IMG/VR virus record: IMGVR_UViG_3300027749_000131
Span: 1-56,298 of that record
Source of the DNA: a virus
Length of the DNA stretch: 56,298 nucleotides
Reading direction: 5' to 3' (one strand)
Shown: piece by piece, positions 16,140 to 24,267 of the stretch
Position numbering within the stretch: position 1 is the first letter of the stretch
Layout of the letters: the number at the start of each line of letters is the position of its first letter
The notes under the pieces: generated by a model
Told to the model about the DNA's origin: nothing
The model's input: the letters and a program-made list of their open reading frames with translations, nothing else
Databases searched by the model: none
Made by a program: the position numbers and the translations under genes

Positions 16140-16775
16140 ATGAAAAAAATACAAATATATTTAATTATGTTTGTTATGCTTTTTGCTAAATCTGTATTAG
16201 CTAGTGACGTTTTTATTGAACAAATTGGAAGTTCTTCTGAAATTAAAGTAACTCAGCAAGGAACTTCGAATAGAATAGGTAGTTCTTTAACTCCTTCGTT
16301 TTTTGGTGGAGATAGTAATAAATTTACAATTGAACAAGTTGGCGCTGTTAATGAATTGGATTTATTAATTAATGGTAACAATACAAATGTAACATTAGAA
16401 ACATATGGTGCTGGTAATATCGAAAGTATTATTTGCGGAAGTAAAACTACACCAAATTCTTGCGATAATTCTACAATCGATTATACAATATCAGGTAATA
16501 ATAATAAAATTACTACAAATTTAGGAGCTGCTGATAAATCTGCTACAAGTAAAATGAATATTTCCGGTAATAATAATATTGTTACTCATACAGGGACTCA
16601 TACAAGTACTCTTGGTAGTAAAATATCGGCAGATTTAACTCTTATCGGAAATTCAAATAAAATTGATATGACTCAATCAGGAAGTTTGGATGAAAACATT
16701 AAAGTCACCAGCACAGGCAACAACAATAACATTAGCATTACTCAGTCTTCTGTTATTACTTTACTCGCCCCGTAG
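16140..16775 (+). CDS. Curlin-like amyloid repeat protein
   Basis: A 211-residue secreted protein with a signal peptide (LIMFVMLFAKSVLA). It has about six imperfect repeats of the I-x-Q-x-G-x-x-N-x-I type, such as FIEQIGSSSEIKVTQQG, NISGNNNIVTHTG and STGNNNNISITQS, which resemble CsgA/CsgB curlin repeats. Two cysteines lie in CGSKTTPNSC. It is the likely export cargo of the CsgG/CsgF pore. It is longer than CsgA (about 150 residues) and its last 80 bases overlap the next gene in another frame. Confidence 0.75.
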   Translation: MKKIQIYLIMFVMLFAKSVLASDVFIEQIGSSSEIKVTQQGTSNRIGSSLTPSFFGGDSNKFTIEQVGAVNELDLLINGNNTNVTLETYGAGNIESIICGSKTTPNSCDNSTIDYTISGNNNKITTNLGAADKSATSKMNISGNNNIVTHTGTHTSTLGSKISADLTLIGNSNKIDMTQSGSLDENIKVTSTGNNNNISITQSSVITLLAP

Positions 16776-17769
16776 TTTTGGAGCAATTGGTAAAGTTTCT
16801 GAACAAACTGGAGTAGCTGAAATACAGCGAAATAAACAATCGCTACCAAGTGCTGTTAATACAGAAATTGAATCTATGGATGTCGTGGTTACTGCAAAAG
16901 GTAAACTCGACATTACTTTTAATGATAATACCAAAGTTTCCGTTGGCGAACAAAGTAAACTTGTAATTGACGATTTTGTTTATGACGCTAAAAAATCCAC
17001 AGGAAAACTTGGATTAAAAATTGCATTAGGAACTGTTCGTTATGCCTCTGGGCAAATAGCAAAACATAATCCACAAAATGTTGGAATACAAACTCCAACG
17101 GCTACCGTTGCTGTTCGTGGTACAGATTTTTCTACAACAGTAGATGAATTAGGTCAAAGTACATTTATTCTGTTACCAAGTTGCGATTTATCTGGTTGCG
17201 TAACAGGAGCTATTGAAGTTTCTACAGATGCAGGTTTTGTTTTATTAAACCAAGCATTTCAATCAACTACTGTTTCTGATAAAACAAATTCTCCATCAAA
17301 ACCAACTATAATTAATATTGATCCATTAAATATTAACAATAGCTTAATTGTATCTTCTCCAGTAAAAGCCGCTGACACAACAGTAACAGTTCAACAAATA
17401 AAAACTGGATTAGATGTTAATTTTCTTGATCAAGATTTTTTAACGTACAAACAATTAAGTATCAATTTATTAGATGTAAAAACTGATTTAGATAAAAATA
17501 AATTGGATGAAAAATTATTAACAAATGCATTAGACGAACCGATTGATAATATTAGCGATATGTTGCCTGGATATGATGAAAAAACAAATTTAAAATATAA
17601 TACAAATGGAAAAGCATTAGTTCTTGATAAAGAAGCAGCAAAAAATAAATTTCAATTAAAAGTAGATAAAAATTCAGATGCAACTTTAAAATTAAATCAA
17701 GAAGGAACTGTTTTGACTCAAAATATTAACATGGGCACAACCACGAAAATAGATATTACACAAAAATAA
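16690..17769 (+). CDS. FecR-domain secreted protein
   Basis: A 359-residue protein. GGAAG lies five bases before the ATG, inside the curlin gene. A hydrophobic segment (ITLALLSLLLLLYSPRSFGA) is a signal peptide. Residues about 35-160 are a FecR domain: GVAEIQRNKQSLPSAVNTEI, DITFNDNTKVSVGEQSKL and IQTPTATVAVRGTDF. The C-terminus (LKLNQEGTVLTQNINMG) resembles a curlin repeat. FecR domains are periplasmic or surface modules. Overlap with the curlin gene implies coordinated expression; it may anchor the curlin fibre. Confidence 0.75.
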   Translation: MKTLKSPAQATTITLALLSLLLLLYSPRSFGAIGKVSEQTGVAEIQRNKQSLPSAVNTEIESMDVVVTAKGKLDITFNDNTKVSVGEQSKLVIDDFVYDAKKSTGKLGLKIALGTVRYASGQIAKHNPQNVGIQTPTATVAVRGTDFSTTVDELGQSTFILLPSCDLSGCVTGAIEVSTDAGFVLLNQAFQSTTVSDKTNSPSKPTIINIDPLNINNSLIVSSPVKAADTTVTVQQIKTGLDVNFLDQDFLTYKQLSINLLDVKTDLDKNKLDEKLLTNALDEPIDNISDMLPGYDEKTNLKYNTNGKALVLDKEAAKNKFQLKVDKNSDATLKLNQEGTVLTQNINMGTTTKIDITQK

Positions 17770-17772
17770 TAT

Positions 17773-18546
17773 ATGGATAAAAAATACCAAAGCATTTTTA
17801 TTAGCGATATACATTTAGGAACAAAAGATTCTAAGGCAAATGAATTAATTGATTTTTTAAAAAATAATACTTGCAATAAATTGTATCTTGTTGGAGATAT
17901 AATAGACGGTTGGAAAATACAACAAAATAAACTTAAATGGAAACCTAGTCATACAAAATTAATTCGTAAATTTTTATCTTTATCGAGGAAAGGAACTGAA
18001 GTAATATACATAACAGGAAATCATGATGAATTTATTAGACCAATGGTTAACCTTAACATTACCTTTGGTAAAATTTCAATTCATAATCAATATGAACATA
18101 ATGGAATTGATGGTAAACGTTATTTGGTAACTCATGGGGATTTATTTGATGGAATTACTAGGCTTGCTCCATGGTTAAGTTTTCTTGGAGATAAAGGCTA
18201 TGATTTAATTTTATCATTAAATAATAAATTTAATTGGGTACGACATAAATTGGGATTTGGTTATTGGAGCCTAAGTAAATATTTAAAACATAAAGTTAAA
18301 AAAGCTGTCGATTTTATGTTCCAGTTCGAAATAAATTTAACAGACTATTGTAAAAAACGTGGATATGACGGTGTTATCTGCGGGCACATACATAATTTGG
18401 AAATAAAACAAATTAATGGTATAATTTATATGAATTCTGGAGATTGGGTAGAAAGTTGTAGTGCCATCGTAGAAAATCACGATGGCACTTGGGAAGCTAT
18501 ATTATGGGTTGATGGAATTGGAATTACTAAAGAAACTTTCCATTAA
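17773..18546 (+). CDS. plcP: PlcP-like phospholipase C / LpxH-like metallophosphoesterase
   Basis: A 257-residue calcineurin-like phosphoesterase: SDIHLG (D12, H14), LVGDIIDGW (D42), GNHDEF (82-87), THGD (120-123) and GHIH (204-207). The segments GFGYWSLSKYLKHKVKKAVD and NSGDWVESC are hallmarks of the PlcP group, often annotated as UDP-2,3-diacylglucosamine hydrolase. In alphaproteobacteria PlcP cleaves phospholipids to diacylglycerol under phosphate limitation. An Agt-like glycosyltransferase lies 1.15 kb downstream, the known partner. Its 3' end overlaps a convergent homing endonuclease gene by 45 bases. Confidence 0.75.
   Translation: MDKKYQSIFISDIHLGTKDSKANELIDFLKNNTCNKLYLVGDIIDGWKIQQNKLKWKPSHTKLIRKFLSLSRKGTEVIYITGNHDEFIRPMVNLNITFGKISIHNQYEHNGIDGKRYLVTHGDLFDGITRLAPWLSFLGDKGYDLILSLNNKFNWVRHKLGFGYWSLSKYLKHKVKKAVDFMFQFEINLTDYCKKRGYDGVICGHIHNLEIKQINGIIYMNSGDWVESCSAIVENHDGTWEAILWVDGIGITKETFH
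18461..18488. other. 10-bp inverted repeat in the plcP 3' region
   Basis: GTGCCATCGT-AGAAAATC-ACGATGGCAC is a perfect 10-bp stem inside plcP, just beyond the 3' end of the endonuclease gene. It has no T-run. The degenerate second copy of this region (near 19480-19510) lacks it, so it may have come with the insertion. Confidence 0.55.
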
Positions 18547-19344
18547 TTCTTCTAAACTGATCGAACATTTTTCTTTTTTTGATGAATTTTCTTTAGATGG
18601 TATGAATTCTAAATTACAAATGTTTCCTATAATATACGGAGGAATATTGTTTTTGAATCCAGCTTGTACAGAAAATTTATGATCTAAAGAATACGAAGAT
18701 TTTGCGCGGCTATGTCCGCGCAATTCACAATAGTTTAGCATTTGTATTGGTTGTTTATTTGTAATTTTATTTACTTCTAATCGATATAACTTAAATGCTT
18801 CAATTTTATGTTTCGGTAACCATATATTATTATTTTCACTAGTTAATCTAATTTTAGATTTAATACCAAAAGATTTATTTGGATGATCTACCCCATAATT
18901 TAAAATATAAGTATTTTTTCTTTTTTCTAAAGATTGTTTAGTTTTCATATTATGGTCTACGCCATATTTTAAGAGCATTCCTTGTTTTCTTAATAATATA
19001 CCGGATTCTCCAGAAAATGGATTTTCTCTCTGCGATAGTTGATATATAGAATTACAACTATAACAACAAAATTTTCGAGGGTATCCGTTTTTAAATTTCG
19101 TTATTTTATTATTACAACTTTCTAAATAACATATTTTTGGATAATCTACTATATCATATAATATCCAATAAATTTTTTCCGTTAATTTTCCTGAACAATT
19201 TTTAGTATAATATTCTATACTATCAATTATATTTGAGGATAGAGATTTAAATTTTCCCTGAGAAATTTTACCATTTTTATCTAGAATAGTAGTTTGTAAT
19301 ATTAATTTTAATTCGAAAATGGTATAAATATGTGTGCTGATCAT
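18502..19344 (-). CDS. Putative homing endonuclease inserted at plcP
   Basis: A 280-residue protein. The N-terminal half has a Cys-rich site (CYLESCNNKI, RKFCCYSCNSIYQ). LLKYGVDHNMKTKQSLEKRK and LNYGVDHPNKSFGIKSKI are two copies of the YGVDHPxxS motif seen in phage-encoded endonucleases. The C-terminal SYSLDHKFSVQAGFKNNIPP followed by NICNLEFIPSKENSSKKEK resembles an HNH nuclease core. It is convergent with plcP, starts after AAGGATTAACG and has higher A+T than its neighbours. Mobility is inferred from the flanking plcP duplication. Confidence 0.75.
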   Translation of the reverse strand: MISTHIYTIFELKLILQTTILDKNGKISQGKFKSLSSNIIDSIEYYTKNCSGKLTEKIYWILYDIVDYPKICYLESCNNKITKFKNGYPRKFCCYSCNSIYQLSQRENPFSGESGILLRKQGMLLKYGVDHNMKTKQSLEKRKNTYILNYGVDHPNKSFGIKSKIRLTSENNNIWLPKHKIEAFKLYRLEVNKITNKQPIQMLNYCELRGHSRAKSSYSLDHKFSVQAGFKNNIPPYIIGNICNLEFIPSKENSSKKEKCSISLEELMESFFSNSNSINP

Positions 19345-19381
19345 CGTTAATCCTTTTAACTGTAAGAATGATTAGAATAGG

Positions 19382-19524
19382 TGGATATGTCCAGTATCGC
19401 GACCTATACCTATTTATAATTTAAAAGAAATTAATGGGATTGTTTATATGAATGATGGTGATTGGGGTTGAATCTTTAACAGCTTTGGTTGAACATCATG
19501 ATGGTAGATGGGAAATTATAACAT
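19382..19524 (+). pseudogene. Degenerate duplicate of the plcP 3' end
   Basis: Translation of 19409 onward reads IPIYNLKEINGIVYMNDGDW, matching NLEIKQINGIIYMNSGDW of the intact PlcP. One extra G at the GATTGG site shifts the frame, after which VESLTALVEHHDGRWEII matches VESCSAIVENHDGTWEAI. The GHIH metal site just before it is destroyed. The copy lies on the far side of the homing endonuclease gene, as expected for a displaced original 3' end. Confidence 0.8.
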
Positions 19525-19542
19525 ATAGCGGGGAGGAAAAAA

Positions 19543-19713
19543 ATGTGGACTCTGATAATGTTAGTAGTTAATATTTACGATCCAACTGATGTTCCTGGAA
19601 AAATGAAATTGCAATTTCCTACAGAACAAGAATGTGTACATGCAGCGGAATCGTTGTCATATACAGTGAAATTTGATTGGTTTAAGGTAACAGCTGAATG
19701 CAAAAAATCTTAA
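19543..19713 (+). CDS. Small hypothetical protein (56 aa) between plcP remnant and agt
   Basis: ATG at 19543 with GGGAGG seven bases upstream, a strong site. The product (MWTLIMLVVNIYDPTD..., ending VTAECKKS) has a short hydrophobic start and two cysteines, like small secreted phage proteins elsewhere in the window (51935). It overlaps the start of the glycosyltransferase gene by 16 bases. Confidence 0.6.
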   Translation: MWTLIMLVVNIYDPTDVPGKMKLQFPTEQECVHAAESLSYTVKFDWFKVTAECKKS

Positions 19714-20696
19714 TAATAACAGATAATCTACCGAACCAAATTAATGGCGTGGTAACTACATTTAATAATTTAAAACTTGTTGGCGAACAAGAGGAGTTTA
19801 CTTTTGAATTTATAACTCCTCTGGATTTTAAACATATTAACATGCCAAAATATCCAGAAGTTAAATTAAGTTTTCCTTTTGGATTAACTAAGAAAATTAA
19901 AAAAATAAATCCAGATTTTATTCATATAGCAACAGAAGGTACTATTGGAATTGCAGCTAAATTGGCGTGTAAGAAAAATAAATGGAAATATAACACGAGT
20001 TATCACACGAATTTCCCAGAATTCGCTAAAAAGATTTACGGAATGCCAAAAAAAATTACATACAAATTTTTACGTTGGTTTCATAATCGTTCTTATAAAG
20101 TTTTAACAACAACCAATACTATGGTTCAAGAATTAAAATCTAATGGATTTAAATGTGATGTTATTTCATGGACTAGAGGTATTAATAGAGAAGAATTAAC
20201 TCCAACTAAACCAAAAGAAAATAGAGAACAAATTATATTGTTATCTGTTGGTAGGGTTTCTAAAGAAAAAAATTTAGATGTATTATGTCAATTATCAACT
20301 AATCCGCAATATCACATTCAAATTGTCGGAGATGGTCCATATAGAAAAAAACTTGAAAAAAAATACCCATTGGTAGAATTTGTTGGTTATAAATCTGGAT
20401 CAGAATTAGCCGATTATTATGTTAATGCTGATGTATTTTGCTTTCCAAGTAAAACCGATACATTTGGAATTGTAATGATTGAAGCAATGTCATTGGGATG
20501 CCCTGTAGCTGGATATCCAGTTGCTGGTCCAATTGATGTTATTGAATCTGATGTTAATGGTTACATGGATGAAAATTTTGAAAACGCTATATTAAAATGT
20601 TTATCTCTTGATAGGCATAAAGTTTATGTTAGCTCATTCAAATGGACTTGGGAAAATTGCTGGAAAATATTTAAAGAAAATCTTGTTCTTAAATAA
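19698..20696 (+). CDS. GT4 glycosyltransferase, Agt-like
   Basis: A 332-residue GT-B enzyme. The N-terminus has TDNLPNQINGVVTTFNNLK (acceptor side) and IHIATEGTIGIAAKLACKK, then YNTSYHTNFPEF, typical of lipid and diacylglycerol glycosyltransferases (SqdX, Agt and PimB-type). The donor side has GRVSKEKN at 185-192 and FPSKTDTFGIVMIEAM at 249-264, with the E-x7-E signature. Paired with PlcP it would put a sugar on diacylglycerol to form phosphate-free glycolipids; this pairing is known in alphaproteobacteria. LPS or O-antigen modification is the alternative. Confidence 0.75.
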   Translation: MQKILIITDNLPNQINGVVTTFNNLKLVGEQEEFTFEFITPLDFKHINMPKYPEVKLSFPFGLTKKIKKINPDFIHIATEGTIGIAAKLACKKNKWKYNTSYHTNFPEFAKKIYGMPKKITYKFLRWFHNRSYKVLTTTNTMVQELKSNGFKCDVISWTRGINREELTPTKPKENREQIILLSVGRVSKEKNLDVLCQLSTNPQYHIQIVGDGPYRKKLEKKYPLVEFVGYKSGSELADYYVNADVFCFPSKTDTFGIVMIEAMSLGCPVAGYPVAGPIDVIESDVNGYMDENFENAILKCLSLDRHKVYVSSFKWTWENCWKIFKENLVLK

Positions 20697-20705
20697 ACAA
20701 CTACA

Positions 20706-20713
20706 CTAAATAC
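20706..20713 (+). promoter_or_regulatory. Late-promoter-like motif CTAAATAC
   Basis: CTAAATACAG lies 50 bases before the start at 20762. It is also the loop of a short hairpin (ACAACT...AGTTGT). Confidence 0.35.
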
Positions 20714-20761
20714 AGTTGTGTCAGGTGGCATAATACAATATTTTTATTATAGGGGAAAATT

Positions 20762-21406
20762 ATGAGATTAGAAGATTTAGCAGCAAGATTATTACTAGTT
20801 GAAGCAAAATTATCGACATTAACCGGAACAACAGTTAACACAGAAAACGCTACAAGTATTGATCAATTAGATACAAGATTATCAATTGTTGAAATTCAAG
20901 TTAGCCAATTAATCACGGAAAAAGCTCAAAGTCATATTAACGATATTATTTCAGCTCCAGCTGATCAATCGCCAGTATTAGCTGAAAATGTAGTTATATT
21001 ATCTGCAAGTTTTTCTGTAGCTGAAGCTGCAGATATAGTTGAAGATGTAGTTCAAATGCAAATAGAATCGCCTGAAATAGAACATTCAGAAGTTGCTGCA
21101 GTCGTTTCAGCTGCTGTTGCTGCAGTCGTTTCAGCTGAACCTGAAGTAGTAACTAATCCTGATGCAATTACTGTTGCAATAACAACAGCTATAACTGAAG
21201 CTCCTGCATTAGATTTAGAATTACATGAACAAGCTACTGATGCAATCGTTCAAATTATTTCTGCTGCGATTGGAGATGAAGTTTCTCCTGAAGTTCAACA
21301 ACAAGTATCTGAAGCACTTGCTACAGAATCTGATCCTGCGTTAGACGCTATTGAAGCTCGTTTAACAGTTGCCGAAGCAAAGGTTGATAGTTTATTGGGG
21401 AAGTAA
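20762..21406 (+). CDS. Ala/Glu-rich coiled-coil protein
   Basis: A 214-residue, strongly acidic protein with AGGGGAAAATT before the start. Its ends are similar: RLEDLAARLLLVEAKLSTL at the N-terminus and LDAIEARLTVAEAKVDSLL at the C-terminus, both coiled-coil heptads. The middle is low complexity (EVAAVVSAAVAAVVSAEPE). A structural or scaffold-like phage protein is possible; I do not recognise the family. Confidence 0.65.
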   Translation: MRLEDLAARLLLVEAKLSTLTGTTVNTENATSIDQLDTRLSIVEIQVSQLITEKAQSHINDIISAPADQSPVLAENVVILSASFSVAEAADIVEDVVQMQIESPEIEHSEVAAVVSAAVAAVVSAEPEVVTNPDAITVAITTAITEAPALDLELHEQATDAIVQIISAAIGDEVSPEVQQQVSEALATESDPALDAIEARLTVAEAKVDSLLGK

Positions 21407-21464
21407 TAAATTCAATCCAAAATTGGATTGGAAAGTTATTTATGCGTTAAAAATATGTAAAATT

Positions 21465-21491
21465 GGAAAAGACCTTTCGGTCTTTTCCTTT
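21465..21491 (+). terminator. Terminator before the nuclease gene
   Basis: GGAAAAGACC-TTTC-GGTCTTTTCC, a perfect 10-bp stem, is followed by TTTATT. It separates the coiled-coil gene from the nuclease-cyclase pair. Confidence 0.8.
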
Positions 21492-21509
21492 ATTAAATTT
21501 GGAGTAATA

Positions 21510-22268
21510 ATGAAAAAAATTGTTTTAGCTTTATGTCTTTTATTTTCTACAGCTGTTTTTGCAAATCCAATCGATGATAAATGTTCACATTTTGCAACTT
21601 GGGGTGCTCCGCAAATTAAAACTGAAGGCGATAATCAATATATCTGTAAAACTGGATATGCTGTTAACCTAAACTATAAAACCAAAGTTCCGTATTTTGT
21701 TATTGAACATATCACAGCTGATCACCTAAAAAAAGCAGTTGGTAGAAAAGATGATTTTCGTGAAGATGCAGAAGTTCCTGCTGAATACCGTGTAACATTA
21801 AAAGATTATGTTGGTTCTAACTTAGATCGTGGACACATGGCACCCGCAGCAGATTTCGTTTATGATGCTAAAGTAATGAGCGAATCATTTTTTCTTGATA
21901 ACATGATGCCTCAAAGTCAACCATTAAATCGCGGAGCATGGAAATTACTTGAAGAAAAAACCCGCGACCTAGTTGCTCATGGCGATGTTTATGCTATTAC
22001 TGGAACAATTTATGAGGGTGAATACAAAACTATTGGAAATAAAGTTGGAGTTCCTACTCATATTTACAAAGTAATTATTCAACCAAGCAAAGAACGAATG
22101 GTTGCATTTTTATTCCCTAATGAAAAAGTCGACCCAAAACAATTGGCAAAATATATTGTTCCTGTTGCTGATTTAGAAGTTAAAGCTGGTGTTGATTTTT
22201 CTCCAACAATTCCAGAAAATTTAAAAGCATTAGAAACAGTGGCAGCGAAATATGAAGATTGGTTCTAA
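21510..22268 (+). CDS. Secreted DNA/RNA non-specific endonuclease (NUC1 family)
   Basis: A 252-residue protein starting at the ATG after GGAGTAATA. Residues 1-18 are a signal peptide (KKIVLALCLLFSTAVFA). Residues 106-112 (DRGHMAP) are the catalytic motif of NucA-type nucleases with His109, and DNMMPQSQPLNRGAW holds the metal-binding Asn. Two cysteines in the mature part suit the periplasm. It overlaps the cyclase gene by 17 bases, so the two are probably co-translated. It could degrade host or incoming DNA/RNA outside the cytoplasm or salvage nucleotides. Confidence 0.85.
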   Translation: MKKIVLALCLLFSTAVFANPIDDKCSHFATWGAPQIKTEGDNQYICKTGYAVNLNYKTKVPYFVIEHITADHLKKAVGRKDDFREDAEVPAEYRVTLKDYVGSNLDRGHMAPAADFVYDAKVMSESFFLDNMMPQSQPLNRGAWKLLEEKTRDLVAHGDVYAITGTIYEGEYKTIGNKVGVPTHIYKVIIQPSKERMVAFLFPNEKVDPKQLAKYIVPVADLEVKAGVDFSPTIPENLKALETVAAKYEDWF

Positions 22269-24267
22269 GTTAAAAGCATTATTAAGTCCTTATTGGGCAT
22301 TGGTAACTCTACTGCTAGTTTTAGCAGTTAGGGTTGCCGATCCATACTTTGTGTCTTCCACCCGATTAAAATATTTCGATACATTAATTACATCTAAAGC
22401 TCCAACAGAAAATAATGTTTATACAGTTAACATTGACGAAGCAGCATTAGATAAGTATGGTCAATGGCCATTTAAACGCGATTTTTATGCAGATACAATT
22501 GAAACATTATATTTACATAATGCAGGATTAGTTGTATTTAATGTTTTAATGAGCGAAACTGACCGTTTAGGTGGAGATGATAAATTAGAACAAACTTTAA
22601 AAGTATTACCTGTTATTTTACCTAGTGTTCCTGCAAGTAAAACTAAAAATACTCCAAAGAATCCTGGATCGGTAATTTTAAATCCAGAATATCAAGATAA
22701 AATAGTTAGCTATCCTGGAATAATCTCTAACATTCCTGCTTTAGAAAATAGTTCTGCTGGTGTTGGAACTGTTAATACGCTACCGGAAATTGATGGAGTT
22801 AATCGCAGAGTTCCATTACTAACATCAGTTAACAATGTATTGTATCCATCATTAAGTCTAGAAACGTTAAGAGTTCTTGCACAGGATACAACATTTCAAG
22901 TAAAATTAAATGAATTGGGTGTAGAAAAACTGCGCATTCCACAATTTGGTCCAGTTACAACAGATAGTCTAGGTAGAATCTGGATTGATTGGAGTCAAAA
23001 AAATCAAGCAGTAAGCATTACTGATATTCCTGCTGATTTTGGTGGAGCTGTGGTTATTGTTGGAACAACTGCTGCTGGTATTGTAAATCCATTATCAACA
23101 CCAATTGGAGCAGTTTATCCGCAAGATGTTCAGGCGGCTGTTATTTCTACTATGATTAATGGCATAGTTATAGAACGTCCTGATTGGACAGATATGGCTG
23201 AAGCATTGGCTATATTCTTAGGAGGAGCCTTAGTTGTCGTTGGATCGCGCTGGACGTATGCATTTGTTCCGGTAATACTAACGTTAGGTGCAAGTCATTT
23301 CGCAGCTGCATGGGTCTTTAAGAGCTATAATATGCTCATTGACATTACAGCTTTTGTAATTGGAATTGCATTAGTTTACGGGCATGCATATACCGTTAAA
23401 TTTCTTTCTGAATATTTACAAAAAGAGCAAATTAAAAAACAATTTGGCGGATACGTTTCCCCTGTAATGGTTGAAAGATTACAAAAAAATCCAGATTTAA
23501 TTAAATTAGGCGGAGAAAGAAAATTAATCTCCTCTGTTATGACGGATCTTCGCGGATTTACTACTTTAGGCGAATCATATGGTGATGATGTTGAGGGTTT
23601 AACTCAAATCATGAACGATTATATGACTGCTATTTCTGAACCTGTATTAAAAAATGATGGATGTATTATTAAATTTATTGGCGATGCAAGTTTACACATT
23701 CATGGTGCTCCATTAGATGATGAAAATCATGCGAAAGTTGCTGTTCAAACTGGATTAGAAATGGTTGAGGCTGTTACTCAATTTAATAAACAGTTAATTT
23801 CTCTGGGTAAACCTCCAGTTGGTATGGGTGTTGGTGTAAATTCTGGACCAATTTTAGTAGGTAACATTGGATCGAAATATAGATTCGGTTATGATGTACT
23901 AGGAGATACTGTATCATTAACTTCTAGATTAGAAGGGCAAACAAAAGGATATGGCGTGTTACTAATCCTTGGGGAAACAACAGCTGAATTAGTTAAAGAT
24001 GATTTTAAATTAGCAGAATTGGATTGCATTGCAGTTAAGGGTAAACATATTGGTGTAAAAATGTTTACAGTAGCCGAAACTTTACCTGCGCATCAACAAT
24101 ATTTGAATGCATATTATGCAGGAGATTGGGGATCTGCTAGAGTTATATGTAAACATTTAGCTGAACAACCTGGACCTCTACAACATTATTATGAATTAAT
24201 GCTAGAAAGAATCTCAGGCGAATGTCCAGCTAACTGGGATGGTGTATTCCACGCCCTCTCCAAGTAA
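22252..24267 (+). CDS. CHASE2-class III adenylate cyclase (membrane receptor)
   Basis: A 671-residue protein. An N-terminal transmembrane helix is followed by a CHASE2 sensor domain (about 35-320: VYTVNIDEAALDKYGQWPFK). Three transmembrane helices at about 320-385 lead to a class III cyclase domain (about 400-610). The metal aspartates are D432 (MTDLRGFT) and D478 (FIGDAS), with K474 and D548 as adenine-selecting residues and R559 as the transition-state arginine. The usual Asn in VNxxSR is Ser555. This predicts an extracytoplasmic-signal-responsive cAMP synthase, possibly with altered activity. Confidence 0.85.
   Translation: MKIGSKLKALLSPYWALVTLLLVLAVRVADPYFVSSTRLKYFDTLITSKAPTENNVYTVNIDEAALDKYGQWPFKRDFYADTIETLYLHNAGLVVFNVLMSETDRLGGDDKLEQTLKVLPVILPSVPASKTKNTPKNPGSVILNPEYQDKIVSYPGIISNIPALENSSAGVGTVNTLPEIDGVNRRVPLLTSVNNVLYPSLSLETLRVLAQDTTFQVKLNELGVEKLRIPQFGPVTTDSLGRIWIDWSQKNQAVSITDIPADFGGAVVIVGTTAAGIVNPLSTPIGAVYPQDVQAAVISTMINGIVIERPDWTDMAEALAIFLGGALVVVGSRWTYAFVPVILTLGASHFAAAWVFKSYNMLIDITAFVIGIALVYGHAYTVKFLSEYLQKEQIKKQFGGYVSPVMVERLQKNPDLIKLGGERKLISSVMTDLRGFTTLGESYGDDVEGLTQIMNDYMTAISEPVLKNDGCIIKFIGDASLHIHGAPLDDENHAKVAVQTGLEMVEAVTQFNKQLISLGKPPVGMGVGVNSGPILVGNIGSKYRFGYDVLGDTVSLTSRLEGQTKGYGVLLILGETTAELVKDDFKLAELDCIAVKGKHIGVKMFTVAETLPAHQQYLNAYYAGDWGSARVICKHLAEQPGPLQHYYELMLERISGECPANWDGVFHALSK

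Noticed and set aside
18461-18488. Hairpin as terminator of the homing endonuclease gene
   Set aside because: It lies beyond the stop on the minus strand but has no T-run; it is better noted as an inverted repeat within plcP.
21510-24267. Pycsar-type defence (cyclase plus nuclease effector)
   Set aside because: Pycsar cyclases are soluble and their effectors cytoplasmic; this cyclase is a CHASE2 receptor and the nuclease has a signal peptide.
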